DNA of 64,000 bases from Spongospora subterranea f. sp. subterranea (GCA_049724395.1 JAUGWO010000207.1:19935-83934), one strand, 5' to 3'. Counted from the first letter of the stretch, positions 1 to 11,700 are shown. The notes: generated from the letters alone by a model not told the origin. Made by a program: numbers and translations.

Positions 1-477
1 GTATTGCCTTTTGTCGACGGAAGCAGCATTTTCGATCAAGTAAGGTTGATTGGAAGCCGAGCGTTGCCCAGTGATTATGATCCGATGATTGTGCCGCCTC
101 CACTGTCATCGCCATCCCTGGAGCCGCCAACCAGCCGATTGAGGATGACCCCACCTCCTGACCCCCAGATCGAGATTCAGGCGCTAAACAGTATTGAGTC
201 GGGAGCGGCGACGGTTAGTCAGAGCCGTCGTTTGGCACCGGAGACAGCGAGTTTAACTGAAGAGCAGCGGGTACCGACCAACCCCAGATACAAGACTAAA
301 GTCGCTTGTATAAACTGCTCTAGGAACAAACTCGGCTGTGATCCGGGTCGGCCATGTCGCCGCTGTACCGCCACCGGCAAGGCGTCCACATGTGTCGACC
401 GGCCAAAGGAGCAACGCCGTTCTAGGTCGCGCAGGGAGGATGATCCTGGGAATCGTGGTCTTAATGCGATGGGCTGA
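1..477 (+). CDS. Zn2Cys6 zinc-cluster protein, 3' part (5' end outside window)
   Basis: The frame is open from the window edge to a TGA at 475-477, so the start lies upstream. The visible 157 residues begin with a proline-rich, low-complexity stretch. A complete fungal-type Zn2Cys6 cluster follows near the C-terminus, with cysteines at about residues 102, 105, 112, 118, 121 and 130 (spacing C-x2-C-x6-C-x5-C-x2-C-x8-C). Basic residues surround it (KTK before, RRSRSRR after), as expected for DNA contact. In this family the cluster binds two zinc ions and contacts CGG-like half-sites. The tail after the cluster is only about 27 residues, and no middle-homology region is seen, although a further 3' exon is possible. 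This is the only undamaged copy among at least five related sequences in the first 15 kb. The domain call is secure; the gene's role is unknown. Confidence 0.7.
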   Translation, partial: VLPFVDGSSIFDQVRLIGSRALPSDYDPMIVPPPLSSPSLEPPTSRLRMTPPPDPQIEIQALNSIESGAATVSQSRRLAPETASLTEEQRVPTNPRYKTKVACINCSRNKLGCDPGRPCRRCTATGKASTCVDRPKEQRRSRSRREDDPGNRGLNAMG

Positions 478-939
478 TGCCGAAGGATTGTGTCAAGAGA
501 CATTGTACTGAAGATAGTGTCGGGATGGGTTGATTGAAGTGGAAATCGTCGTTTATTTTCCCAATGAAGAATACATACGATAATCGTGGCAACTCGTTAA
601 TAAAAGGAGTCCTTTTCGTTCCAGATTATCTTCTAGGGTTTCCGCCCGCATCGTTGTGCGGATACATTATCATAGATGTTTCCCATTGACATGGATTCTT
701 GTCCCCGTTTCCATTTGCGGCTGACTTCTCTCACGCGGCCCGGTTTAATGGTTATGCTCATCTGCAATCATGACGATAACGACTGGTCCAGGTATGATAT
801 CTTTGCCTTATGGCGATATGGAGGTCCTCCACAGCACCATTTGCCTCATTGCCTTACTTGAAAAGTTCCTGTTTCTTATAAATACCATTGTTCACAAAAA
901 TTGCTCAAACAATGAAGTTAATATCATTTAAACGTGTTC
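478..939. other. Intergenic, nothing recognised
   Basis: Spacer between the open zinc-cluster copy and the next decayed unit. Only short open frames are present, with no domain, RNA gene or repeat that I can support. Confidence 0.5.
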
Positions 940-2540
940 ATGGGACAGATATATCGGAACAGAGGTTTCTGTTATCGTTGTTCAAAGCACACACTGGATA
1001 AGCGGAATGGTGATGTCTCTGCCCTTTTGTTGATGATCTGTTGGTTCATGATTGTCATGGTTCCGATGCCAGAGTCCCGGAACCAAACTCGTGGTTGGAC
1101 ATACAGATTTGGTGAACTTTTTTGCAAAGCGTCAAGTCGATCATGCAAACGATGAATCTATCGTGGCATAATGAATTACTCTGAAGCAATTGAATCTGTT
1201 CTAGTTGAACGTCCACGTCGGCATCTCGCCTTATGCTGGAGTGTTTTTCTCAAAAAAAAACGGGTTCAACCAATATTCTTCGCCATCTCTGTTCTCGACG
1301 AAATGTTCTGACCGATCTGGACCTACAATCTACCAATATCCTTTAGACAATCTACCAACGCCTCTGTAACGCTATCAATAAGATCGTTTATATGTTTAAT
1401 CACGTTTCCCTAGTGTTGGGCACTCTTTTTGACACTCAGAAGTGTCGCACACTACGATACACAGTGTGTCAATCAAAACTGTGTGATTATATCGAGATCA
1501 TGATCATAATTATATTTTCATTCATTGTCCGATCGTCGGCTTTGACTGGACGTCGCCGCTCCAACTTGGTTACTCCAGAATCTCGCTGAACCGGCCATGA
1601 ATCGGTGCCATCCTTGGTTGGTTTTTTCCCCGATTCAGGCGTGACGAATAATGGCGGCATTGCCATCTGATCGTCATCTTGGCAACGGTGGGCTTCCATT
1701 GTCCTGACATTGGTAACAAACGCTGCTTCCGTCGTCAAAAGGCAGTGTTGTAGGAGCAGGCGACAGCAGTGGTAGTTTCCTGTTAGAACAAAGGATCGCA
1801 TATTTCACTGTATCAAACGGCCAGTCCGTATTTCGCTTAGGTTCAGAGCTTAGACCTTGATTATTGTTCTCTAAAACGCTGCGCTTGCCATGTCAATGAG
1901 GGGCATACCATATTTTCATATCTGCCGACATCCACGTGGACTTGCGGGCAGAAAAACTCAAATCAAGCGACAACTACAGAGAGCACAATCACTGGAACCG
2001 CAGCCGAGCTCAACCATGAAGAGAACAATAATCAGGTTCTTAGCTATGAATCTGATCGGAATATCGACTGGTGGTTCGATAACTGTGGATCACTCGATCC
2101 TTTGCTCTACAATTTCGGCAATCGCCGACCTTTTGCTCCAATTACATTGCCTCTTGACCAAGATCACAATATTTTCGATCAACAACATTTTGGAAGCCAA
2201 ACATTGTTCAGTTGGGTTTATGATCGCATGATTATGCCGCCATTCAAGTTTTAGACGTCCCTGAGCCGCCAAAATGGAGCAGCGTCGTGGATTCAAAGTC
2301 GACATTTGCCACCTGAGACAGCCATTTTGACAGGAGAGCAGCGAGTAGCGACCAACCACAATTAAAGGACTAAAGTCGCTTGTATTAATTGATAAAAAAT
2401 CGAGCTTGTCTGCAATTCGTATCGCCTATGTTGCCGTTGTACCGCTACCGGCAAAAAAATTACCTGTACCGACCGAAGGAGCAGCGACGTTCTGGGTTGC
2501 TCAGGAAAAGATCATCCAAAGAATGTTGGCCCAAATTCAG
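940..2540 (+). pseudogene. Decayed Zn2Cys6 gene unit, tandem copy B
   Basis: This stretch aligns by eye with the unit at 2880-4270 over its whole length, and at its 3' end with the open zinc-cluster gene at 1-477. Shared landmarks in order are a region near 1170 rich in GCTCTGAAGC-like sequence, a conserved upstream block (1390-1540), a middle part with the CCGAGCTCAA..ATGAAG motif near 2010, and a degraded zinc-cluster part near 2350-2500. The cluster region still shows the GACTAAAGTCGCTTGTAT and CCGCTACCGGCAA landmarks, but stops and indels interrupt all frames. The spacing to neighbouring copies is about 2 kb, so it is one unit of a tandem array. No intact product is expected. Confidence 0.65.
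1392..1545 (+). promoter_or_regulatory. Conserved upstream block of the Zn2Cys6 units, copy 1
   Basis: A stretch with paired GTGTG/GACACT/AGTGTCG elements followed by a palindromic GATCATGATCAT and an AT-rich ATAATTATATTTTCATT run. The same order of elements recurs near 3325, 9660 and 14600, each time upstream of zinc-cluster sequence. That makes a promoter or a shared repeat end the likely reading. No function is proven. Confidence 0.45.
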
Positions 2541-2879
2541 TTAGGCAAGGGTGTCATGAGGCATTGGTTATACCCATATTCGAACCCAATCACGGGGTGT
2601 CTCGAAACCGCCATCTGGCAGCTCAAATGTTGACCCATTAAAACCGTAGACTACAGTTCATCGATACACACACCAGATAGGTAATTGAACATGTCCAAAT
2701 AATAACCAGACATATCGATTGACCAAACCGGATGTTAAACAAGGACGTCATCATGTCTGACCTCACTCGTTCAAGTTTTATATGGTCAGCTTTAAGCTCA
2801 ACGCTTTCTGCCTCCTAATCCGCCATGGGCAGTAGTCCCCGCTGAACTGGAAATCAGCTGATATGTGGTTTACAGAACA

Positions 2880-4270
2880 ATGCACTACTATGATACCGTT
2901 GTTTCAGATATTAGAACTCAGAGGTCAGGAAATAAATAGGGCTGTTCGCCCTTTCTTGTCTTTGGTTCTGATCCCAGAGTTTCGGAGCCGAGAGCGCCTC
3001 AATGTCAACTCGCGTGTCAACACTCCGAGTTGGTTGGCCATAAGCATAAAGTGACTCACAAAGACCTTGAAATTTTCGTGGCGTTTCCAATTGCTCTGAA
3101 GCTATTTGTCGAAATTTTCGAATGAACTTCAACGTTGATATCCCCAGCCCTACAGGTTGATGTCTTTTTCTCAGAGGCCATCGTCAAACCAATAGCTTTC
3201 GCCATTGTGATCTCGATGAAATGTCCTTCCAAACCCAACCTACTGAGAGAATCAACCAAACTCTTTGACATCTACACGTCCCTCTGTAACACTATCAATG
3301 AAATTTCCAATACGTGTAATGTATGAACACGTTTCCTATTGTGGGGCACTGTCTTTGACACTCATCATAATGTCGACTCACACGGTACTCAGTGTGTCAA
3401 TCAAAACTGTGTGATCATAACCCGATCATGATCATAATTGTATTTCATCGATTGTCCGATCGTCGTCGACTCAACTTCGTCGCTCCAGATTCTCGTTGAA
3501 CCGGCCATGATATGTAGCTACCCTTGTTGCTTTTGCCGGCTTCAGGCCTGGGGAGAACCATAAGAACGGCACAGCCATAGGAACGTCAACAGGGCAACGG
3601 TCGGATTCCATTTGTTCTGCGTGTTCTAGGAGCAGACGATGGCAGCTGTAGGTGTCGTAGGACAGGGAATCAAGTGATTCATAGTCATTAAAGGGCCAGC
3701 TCGTACTTCGTTCAGATCCCAGAGCGTAAACCCTAATTATTGTTCTCTGAATTCGGTGCATATTTGCTCGTCCCAACATTTGAAATTCTGTGCAATGATG
3801 CTACCAGAGAAGATTATCACTGAGCTGCAGCCGAGCTCAAACTATGAAGCGAGCAATAATCAGGGTCTTCGCTATGGAGCTGATGGAAATACCAATTGGT
3901 TGTTTGCTAACTATGGATCACTCAATCATGCTCCACGAAAACAGGGAACAGTCGACCCCTGCTCTTATCACACGCCTTCAAACGGCGGGCGCAGTGTTTT
4001 CGGCCAAGTATCAACAATTTACAGCCGAACGTTGCCCAGTTGAATTTATGATCTGATAGGTTATCCTGCGGCTGCCGCATTTACTGTTTTCGACATCCCT
4101 AAGCGACCGGGACAAGCTCGGCTGCGATCCGAATCGCCATGTCGCAGCTGTACCGCCACCGGCAAGGCGCCCCCATGTGTCGACCGCCCAAACCGCAGCT
4201 CCCTTTACTTGACGGTGCTGATTTTTCCTGTTAAAAAAGAGTGTCAACTGTATGGGTCTTTGAGGCATTC
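2880..4270 (+). pseudogene. Decayed Zn2Cys6 gene unit, tandem copy C
   Basis: Third unit of the array, with the same landmarks as 940-2540: the GCTCTGAAGC region near 3090, the upstream block at 3325-3460, the GAGCTCAAACTATGAAG part near 3835, and the end of the zinc-cluster coding sequence at about 4105-4205 (CAAGCTCGGCTGCGATCCG.. and CCACCGGCAAGGCG). The first cysteines of the cluster are missing, because sequence similar to the front of the cluster has been lost before 4105. All frames are interrupted. It is clearly a fragmentary relic of the gene at 1-477. Confidence 0.6.
3325..3465 (+). promoter_or_regulatory. Conserved upstream block of the Zn2Cys6 units, copy 2
   Basis: Repeats the order seen at 1392-1545: CACGTTTCC, a GTGGGGCACTG..GACACTC pair, CAGTGTGTCAATCAAAACTGTGTG, then CGATCATGATCATAATTGTATTTCATC. 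The long preserved stretch CAGTGTGTCAATCAAAACTG is nearly identical between the two copies, which are otherwise diverged. Confidence 0.45.
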
Positions 4271-6176
4271 ATTGTCTATACGTAGATACTGAACACTACC
4301 AGATTACCCCGTCCACAAACTCGCGATGTGATCGAAAATACCAGTCCAAGCTTTGCCTAAATTTGGTCAGGTCACATCGGATCAAGATGTCACATCACAG
4401 GCGATGATTTCTGCATTAACTTTCTAATACACCTTTTCCGTTCATTGGACTTTCGATTTTGCTAGTATGAATCGTTACTTGAAAGAATCGTGTCGACATG
4501 CGTTGAAACTTTTGACAAACCAGATTCATATATTTCAGATGGGTCCACAGTGCATCTTCGCCGGAATATTAGAATCGCAGCTACCTAATGATTTCTCAAC
4601 GAATCATGGCAAGGCCGAAGCTTCCGGAAAGAAAAGCGAATTCCCCTGCGATTTCAGAGCTGAATATCCCGATCGTGAAGGGTGTCATCATCGATGCGAT
4701 CAAATACCTTGAAGGAACTGACTACCCGTGCGACATCGGTTTAGGCGTATCGCCGATCAGTTGATGTGTGCAGGAGGGTTCTCGGGAGGGTTATCGGGTG
4801 TGGATTCCAAGGCCAATGGTGGATTCATAATTTCATATTGAGTCCAAAGAGATCGGGAGGCTAAATGTGGCGCTGGTCAGCGAGAATGGGCAGGCCATGG
4901 CCTTCACTTTCCAAAACTAGTACGAACTTTCGCCAGGTTTAGGATTGAATCCAGTGTGTTTTTTGGTGCTCACTCCAAGAATCACGTGCACTTGTGGCCA
5001 GTCCTTGAACGATCAGGCGGTTTTGAGAGAACCATGGTCTATTGGCGGAACTCCATTGATCATATTACGCCCTCGGTGACACCAAGACGAAAAGATTGAT
5101 ATACTTGACGCACAACCGTCCTGACGAGCTGGACTGCAGCTCTGGCTGGCGAGCTGTAGAATCTTTGATAAACCGCTTCGAGAAATTTTCTTCCAGTGAT
5201 TCACTGAAAGTCATAGATTCGGTTAGATTGTCAAGATCCGCTAAAAGTGTTTGGGGCTCAGCAGGCAGGACGCAAACACCCGATCATCGGAACGACTTGA
5301 TTAATCCGGGAAAAATCAAGGTCATTTCAAAATCAGATAATTTAGGCTGTCGTACTAGGTGTGATCAACCAAATGTGTCACGATTGAAGATCATCACAAT
5401 TGCCCATTTGATTGGGGGTGAATCCGTCCATCGAATTTGGTGTTGAGTCGCGGGGCTCAAAACGTTTTTGCTTTCACTATCCGAGGCCGATGAAGCTGCT
5501 TTGTATTCAACTGGTAAGTACTGAAAAGTTCTACAGACTTGTTAGTGATGCATTGCATGGGTATAAGCTATCCTGAACAAGTTTCATTGCGTGTTCAACG
5601 AGAAGAGAGCCTGCTTATCGGCAAACAAGGACGATTGATAACGGCAGAAGACTAAGGCTGTGAAGAAACCAATGAAGAAATACACTTTAGTTAGCGGGTT
5701 CCTCAGTGGCACAGGCCGACGATAACGATTGTGAACGTTTGTTAATATAAGATACAGTTGATTGCGGGTAGACATCAGGTTTTAAAAATCAAAACGCGAT
5801 TAGAAATCGAGTGCCTGTATCCGTTCCCCCAAATAACATGACGAAACCGCATTAATGTGCTGAGATTTTCGAAACGCACCGGCGACCACGTGGCTGTACA
5901 AATAAGTACAGTTGGACGACATATTAGGGGCAGAATGACCTGAGTGTGATCAATATCACACTCCCGCGTTAGGCTGTCTTTGCGTTTGCTTAGCGGGTTA
6001 TCAGCTTGGCTCGAGTACTTGTTGCCTCCAATTTTTTGGCCGCCCCTCAGTTCAGACCTCGCCAATGAATTGGGTACTGAAACATCGTGGCGCGTTGCGA
6101 AAAGTTCTGCGATCGTTGTAGTCGATGCGCAACGTAGAATCAGCCCTTTGGAATTTGCAGGTAATTCATCGATTTG
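4271..6176. other. Long intergenic stretch, no gene recognised
   Basis: Several open frames of 60-116 codons exist on both strands. None shows a domain, consistent splice context or biased composition, and I found no strong repeat to neighbouring units. It may hold further decayed material. Confidence 0.4.
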
Positions 6177-6727
6177 CTAATCCTCGGTATTCCTAATCAT
6201 CAACCATGAAGCGATCCAACGATCTGGATTATTGGACAGCTTCGATAGAACCCAATCTTCAAGGATTTTCCTTAATTTGGTTGTCAACAATTCCGAATAA
6301 CGAGAACAAATTACGTTCTGAGCCATGAAAACAGTGATCATGATGCAACAACAGAAAAAGTTCATTTACCTTTACATCATCAAACTGGAGGTCACAATCG
6401 CATGCGCTCTGTGGATATTGACATCATTCAAAATAACATCACCTTTTCCACAGTTGCTTTGAATTCAATCATCTGATCGATGAAGGAGTCATCAGCACCG
6501 TTTACACGCAAACGACAGTGAACCAACCAAGCAAAGTAGTCGAGGCCTAGTTCTTGCAATACTTGACGGGTGTGAACTCTTGAAATATTACCAACGATCT
6601 GTGTATTTGGATTGCCAGTACCAAGCTTCAGACGTTTGGCAGAACAGCTTTGGGGAAATCTGTCTGTCCTCATTAACTTGCTGTAGAAATCCGGTGGAAC
6701 ACTTTCATCCCACACAACATAGTCCAT
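6177..6727 (-). CDS. Possible small three-exon gene, unknown protein
   Basis: Three minus-strand segments join in phase with GT-AG borders: 6727-6443, 6408-6370 and 6317-6177 (TAG), giving about 154 residues. The start is the first in-frame ATG (MDYVVWDESVPP); a stop lies upstream. The C-terminal exon looks helical and well composed for a protein (SELLTTKLRKILEDWVLSKL). The second intron is a typical 52 nt, but the first would be only 34 nt, shorter than almost all others here, which lowers confidence. I do not recognise a family. It is isolated between decayed repeats and has no obvious partner genes. Confidence 0.35.
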
Positions 6728-6779
6728 CGGGATTGTCACAGCAAATCACAACTGAGAGAGAATTCAAAATCTGAAGCGT

Positions 6780-7056
6780 ATTGATGCTGGGGAGGAAGTG
6801 GGAGAATGCTAAATGGTAATTGCAAATTTTTAAAAAAACCCAAAAATTTGGCCTCTCGCCCACACTCTCAAAACGCTGTCTGGTTGTTTCAGGGAATCAG
6901 AAATAAGAGGGTCCCGTGCAGTTTTTAGGGCGACGTTCGATTTCAAGGCCATCAATTTACTACCTCTTTCAAAAGGAATCAAAACCGTCAATTATCCGGG
7001 TACGAGAGAGGAATTCTACATGAACGACGATTTATTTGATCTAACTGTTGACCGCT
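6780..7056. other. Intergenic, nothing recognised
   Basis: No gene or repeat that I can support. Confidence 0.4.
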
Positions 7057-7113
7057 CTTGTCGTTATTATGATCTTCCAGCAACACTGGCAGTTCACCTG
7101 TTCTTGTCGTTAT
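7057..7113 (-). repeat. Single inverted copy of the 46-bp repeat
   Basis: Reads as the reverse complement of the tandem unit at 7834-8315 (CTTCCAGCAACACTGGCAGTT on the plus strand). One full unit lies about 720 bp before the array in opposite orientation, so the pair could form a hairpin or mark the ends of a decayed element. Confidence 0.75.
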
Positions 7114-7833
7114 GGAATGGAGCTGTAGATGTCAGTGCCCTTTCATCGTAAACGTAAGAATGGTTGACCCCTCAGGAGCAGCAGCTTCCTCAAAAGAAGC
7201 GGAATATTCTTGAAAGGAAGTCAAGGGGGGGGGGGTTGCAGTTGAAAAGCCATGGAGTGTGCTGACATGCTCTCAAACTATGTGTTTGATGGAAAATCGG
7301 CAATTCTCCTGATCTAGGTAACAATGCCATGGACGAAACGGGAGATGGCAGCAGCAAGTACCAGACAGGAAAACGGACATGAATAAGGGTCGTTCGTTTG
7401 TTGAATCAACAGACGTTAGAAGAGTGGGAGCGGTTAGAGGGGTTGAAACTGTCATGATGATCGTAGACAACAATGGACTAACCATCCTGATCACCGGGTT
7501 AACGAGAAATATCGTATAATGGGGCGTTGAGGAATTTCAGTTCAACATCGTGAACAATCTGTCTGTTTCAACTCGAACCAAAGGTAAAAAGTCACCACCC
7601 TTGCAACTTGCTGTTATTATTGGCCAAAGCGGAAAAGAACGTATGGCCAGCGAACAACACATCGGCCTCGCAAATTTTACATAGCTTAAACCATTGCTCG
7701 CTCATTACCTGGAGTTTTAGAACAGAATTGAGGGACTTTTTGGGATGATTTTCGGAAAGTGGGGTCTGTCAAAGATGTCCAAGAATAATAATTCGAAATG
7801 TCGATGGAAGGGGTAGGATGCTAAATCATGCTT
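7114..7833. other. Spacer between inverted repeat copies
   Basis: No coding sequence recognised. There is a run of nine or more G at about 7225. Confidence 0.4.
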
Positions 7834-8315
7834 GTAACGACAAGATCAGGTGAACTGCCAGTGTTGCTGGAAGATCATAATAACGACAAGATCAGGTGAA
7901 CTGCCAGTGTTGCTGGAAGATGATAATAACGACGGAAACAGGTGAACTGCCAGTGTTGCTGGAGAATGATAATAACGACGGAAACAGGTGAACTGCCAGT
8001 GTTGCTGGAGAATGATAATAACGACGGAAACAGGTGAACTGCCAGTGTTGCTGGAGAATGATAATAACGACGGAAACAGGTGAACTGCCAGTGTTGCTGG
8101 AGAATGATAATAACGACAAGATCAGGTGAACTGCCAATGTTGCTGGAAGATCATAATAACGACAAGATCAGGTGAACTGCCAATGTTGCTGGAAGATCAT
8201 AATAACGACAAGATCAGGTGAACTGCCAATGTTGCTGGAAGATCATAATAACGACAATAACGACAAGATCAGGTGAACTGCCAGTGTGGCTGGAAGATCA
8301 TAATAACGACAAGAA
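7834..8315 (+). repeat. 46-bp tandem repeat array, about ten copies
   Basis: The unit contains the invariant core AGGTGAACTGCCA(G/A)TGTTGCTGG. It comes in two alternating flavours, one with CGACAAGATC and one with CGACGGAAAC before the core; the second flavour forms a block in the middle of the array. The last copies are disturbed by a small internal duplication (AATAACGACAATAACGAC). No stable protein-coding frame is evident. Function is unknown. Confidence 0.9.
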
Positions 8316-9489
8316 CAATTCATCGGTCAATTTTTTCAGCTTCCTGTACACAAAATCAAATCGTCCTGCTCCGCGGTTTCACGTTTGTCATCACAGTTAA
8401 AGTGGTCTGAGTCGAAACCTTCGATTTCTTCAGATCGTTCGTTTGCAAGAGATATCTCCTTTCTTATGAGAAACGAGAGAAGTCAATCTTGATCCAATTC
8501 CGGGTTCTCATGACCTGAATCGCCAGCTTGCCCATGAACGGCAGTATTAATTTGAGCCCGGTCACCCCAGTCCCAGACATGAAACAGGTTCTTCAGACTC
8601 GACAGTATGACCAATGCTGATCACGCCAAATGATGTCAGGTTTGAGATGGTCCAAACAAATGTCAGCTGTGGTAGCTCGGTCAGGGCTATCAATGATTCG
8701 GGACTTGGAATGAAAAAAACAATACCGTCGTACACCGCTGCGCCATCGGATTCCATTTGTTGAGTCGCCCACTTGAGGCAGGATCTTTAACAGGGTGATG
8801 ATAAAGCAAACCTTGTCAACGTCTGGAATTTGAATATGTTCGACCAGAACGGGTTGAAATTTAGATTAAATTGCCAAAAACCGGGCGTGGTCACTAAGCT
8901 GACCAGCCCATTTGGCCCTGAAAAAACGAACGTGTTTGACATGGAGATCTCCGATATCAATATTTTGGTTTAATCATCGGGAAAGAGCGCATCTGAGAAA
9001 TCACAACCACGGTGAGATCATCTCCACTTATTTTGAACGCGATTGTTCGAATAAACAAATCTTTACTATGGAACCAGCTGAACACCAGGTCGAATACCGG
9101 TTCCGAAAATAGTTCTTAGGATCCTCGTTTGGGAGTGAAAACGAATGACTTTCGAATACTGAAATCATCGAACTGATTGTTTTGCATCAAAATACATTAT
9201 CAAATGAGTTTCCTCTGATGCAGTCCACCAATCACAGATTCGTTAATTTATCTAGAAGAACGGGCTTTAATCGTGTCATCAGGGATATTGAGGAGCGACA
9301 CATTTGATTTGGCCTGGCCCGAATGGCCTTTGCTGAATTCCCCGCGCGCTTGTGTGCGATGGAGACGGGACGTGTTCAGGAGTATCAACGTCTGTCGACA
9401 CATGCCTCAAGGAAAAGCCCATACCATTGACACCCTTTTATAACAGGATAATTCGAACAATTCGCCCTTATCCAATCAATATAACACGA
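8316..9489. other. Intergenic, nothing recognised
   Basis: Only short open frames on both strands, with no domain or repeat I can support. Confidence 0.4.
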
Positions 9490-9557
9490 TGAAACGAATA
9501 CAGACACGGTTCCTTAAGAGTGTGTGGGACACTCTTCAGACTGTTCTTGTCTCGTGG

Positions 9558-9681
9558 TCTTTATACTGTCATTATCACCAACTCCTCTTGTTACGTGACA
9601 TAGGTATATCAACACGTTCTTTATACTGTCATTATCACCAACTCCTCTTGTTACGTGACATAGGTACATCAACACGTTTCC
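9558..9681 (+). repeat. Tandem duplication, two copies of about 60 bp
   Basis: TCTTTATACTGTCATTATCA..ATCAACACGTT occurs twice in direct succession with one mismatch, expanding the upstream block of unit D. The near identity means it is younger than the decay of the unit around it. Confidence 0.9.
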
Positions 9682-9689
9682 CTTGTGTG

Positions 9690-9805
9690 TGGGACACTCA
9701 TCAGTGTCGTTACCCTTTGACACTCACTGGGTCAATCTATAAACTGTCAGATCCTATCCCGATCATGATGATAATTATATTTCATTGTTATTCGGTGTGT
9801 CGATT
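9690..9805 (+). promoter_or_regulatory. Conserved upstream block of the Zn2Cys6 units, copy 3
   Basis: Same series of elements as at 1392 and 3325: GTGTGTGGGACACTC, CAGTGTCG, then CCCGATCATGATGATAATTATATTTCATTG. Confidence 0.45.
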
Positions 9806-10572
9806 CCGCGAGTCTCATCGCCAATATCCAATGGAGATATAGGATTCAACGAGTAATTTTTGTTGGCCGCTACTCGCTGCTCCTCGGTCAAACTGGCTGT
9901 CTCTGGTTACAAACATCGGCTTTTCATGGGCGTCGCTGCTCCAATTCCGGTACAAATGTGTCGTGCCAGAAGGTGTTATCATTTTTCGAGTTCTTGCCAA
10001 CGCCGAGGATGGCCAAGTTTGGCACCAGAGACAACCAGTTTGACAGAAGAGCAGCAAGTAGTAATCAGCCCCAGATACAAGACTAAAGTCGCTTGTATAT
10101 CAACTGCTCTAGGAACAAACTCGGCTGTGATCCGTACCGCCCAAGTTGCCGCCACAGTCAAGGCGTCTACCCGTGTCGGCCGGCCGAAGGAGCAACGCCC
10201 CGACATTGAAAACAATGTCTGGCAAGGTAAACTTCTATCAACGTAATCAATGCGAACCTGGAGCTCAAGGGTTTCCTTCCGAAGGATGGTATCGCGAGAA
10301 CCTTCGGGTTCCGCGCTGAACGTGTCAGTGGATGGTCTCCGTTGCGACAGCTGGAATACAGCCTGCGGCCTAGCTCGTGCAGCGACAAACCTGCCTCGAA
10401 AAGGTCCAGTCTTGGTCGACGCATTTCCTCGCTGTTGCCACCATTGATGCACTTTCTGAGGGATGAGGATACCATCATCATCCAACCTGCGGATTCCTGG
10501 TGTCATTTACAACCGGATGCCTCAAGTGACGAAGAGGTAATGGACGCAGGAGGAATTTGCAACGAGTCTTGA

Positions 10573-10869
10573 ACAGGAGATCCCCATGAAGCTGTGGTGA
10601 GCCAATTATTGCCTGCATGGTACTGCACATTCGCACAGTTTGATGATCTTGTTTTGGATGATCGCAGCGATCTACATCTACATCGGAATATTGTTCAGAG
10701 TATCAAATTATTATCTAATTAACTCATAAACTAGTCTCGATTCAGTTTATAGAAATTTGGCAAAGCAATCAACGTTGCCTGATTGATGGCAAACTGTTCC
10801 TCGCGCCGTTTGACGATGCTGGCCGAAATGGGCGACAGCGATGATCGATCCTCCCTGGCATAGCCAAAC
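10573..10869. other. Intergenic, nothing recognised
   Basis: No gene recognised. It borders a retroelement fossil on the right and could include more of it. Confidence 0.4.
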
Positions 10870-11700
10870 TGCCAAAATCTAGAGATGTCAATTCATCGTT
10901 GGTCGTGATGGATATTTGAAAGAAGAGTCATTTCATTCAGAATCGCTAACACGTGCAGGACTAGTCGACTTGCTATTACAGAACGTGTTCAAATTACATG
11001 GATCACCAGTCGAGATTATCTCGGATCGCGGACCACAATTCGTCTCCAAGTTTTGGAACCAACATATTTTCATTCGACATAAAATCGGTAGGAAACTACA
11101 GCGTCCGCTCTCCACCCGCAGACCGATGGGCAAATCGAAAGAGTGAACCAGATCCTGGAACAGGACATACGTTGCTTTGAAAATTTCCATCAGGACGATT
11201 GGGCCGATATATTACCCATGGCCGAGTTGGCCTACAATAATTCCGAACACTCGGCGACGAAGATGGCGTCATGATGGGTCCCATCTCCGATTTGACGATG
11301 CGACAACGTGCTCCGTCACTATTAACTCATTGGCTGACGATCGCGTGAATCACAACAATCTACGTATATGTCTTAAGGTGCAGCTCCAACGCGCACGCCC
11401 GAGGTATTAAGCATTTTGCAGACCAACACCGATTGCCTCACCCGAACTACGCCGTAGGCGCTAAACTTTGGTTAAAATTGCAACGGCATCTCGACTAGAC
11501 GTCCTAGTGGTAAATGAAGCATCGTAAACTTGGATATTATAAGATAGCCGAGACCATAAGCCAAACGAAAGTCGAGGCGCGCTCGCTTCAACTCTAAATA
11601 GAAGACCCAATAGGAGCTTACCAATGAGATCTTCATCGCTCCAATTCCCATTCCGACGACCGAAAATAAAAAATTCGAAGTGTTCAATCATAAAGATTGA
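10870..11700 (+). mobile_element. Ty3/gypsy integrase fossil
   Basis: Remnant of a Ty3/gypsy-type element. The catalytic-core region of its integrase is readable (EIISDRGPQFVSKFWNQ and the QTDGQIERVNQILEQD motif), followed by the integrase C-terminal part (HRLPHPNYAVGAKLWLKLQ, then KLGYYKIAETIS). No LTRs, gag, protease or reverse transcriptase lie next to it, so it is a short internal fragment. It is clearly broken, with several interruptions, and looks old. It ends about 70 bp before the H4 3' stem-loop. Confidence 0.8.

Larger units (their letters stand above)
9490..10572 (+). pseudogene. Decayed Zn2Cys6 gene unit D, with longest 3' part
   Basis: Contains the upstream block (9700-9800), an inverted fragment of the pre-cluster coding sequence (about 9866-9925, minus sense), then a plus-sense copy from about 10017 (TTGGCACCAGAGACAACCAG) through the degraded cluster to the RPKEQR segment at about 10200. 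Unlike the other copies it continues: a 3' open stretch to a TGA near 10572 encodes a serine- and acid-rich tail (for example QPDASSDEEVMDAGG). A 45-nt GT..AG segment at about 10225-10269 could be an old intron. The cluster cysteines no longer lie in one frame, so it is broken, but it may show what the lost C-terminal part of this gene family looked like. Confidence 0.5.

Noticed and set aside
7834-8315. CRISPR-like array
   Set aside because: Units are contiguous 46-bp tandem repeats with no unique spacers, and the window is eukaryotic.
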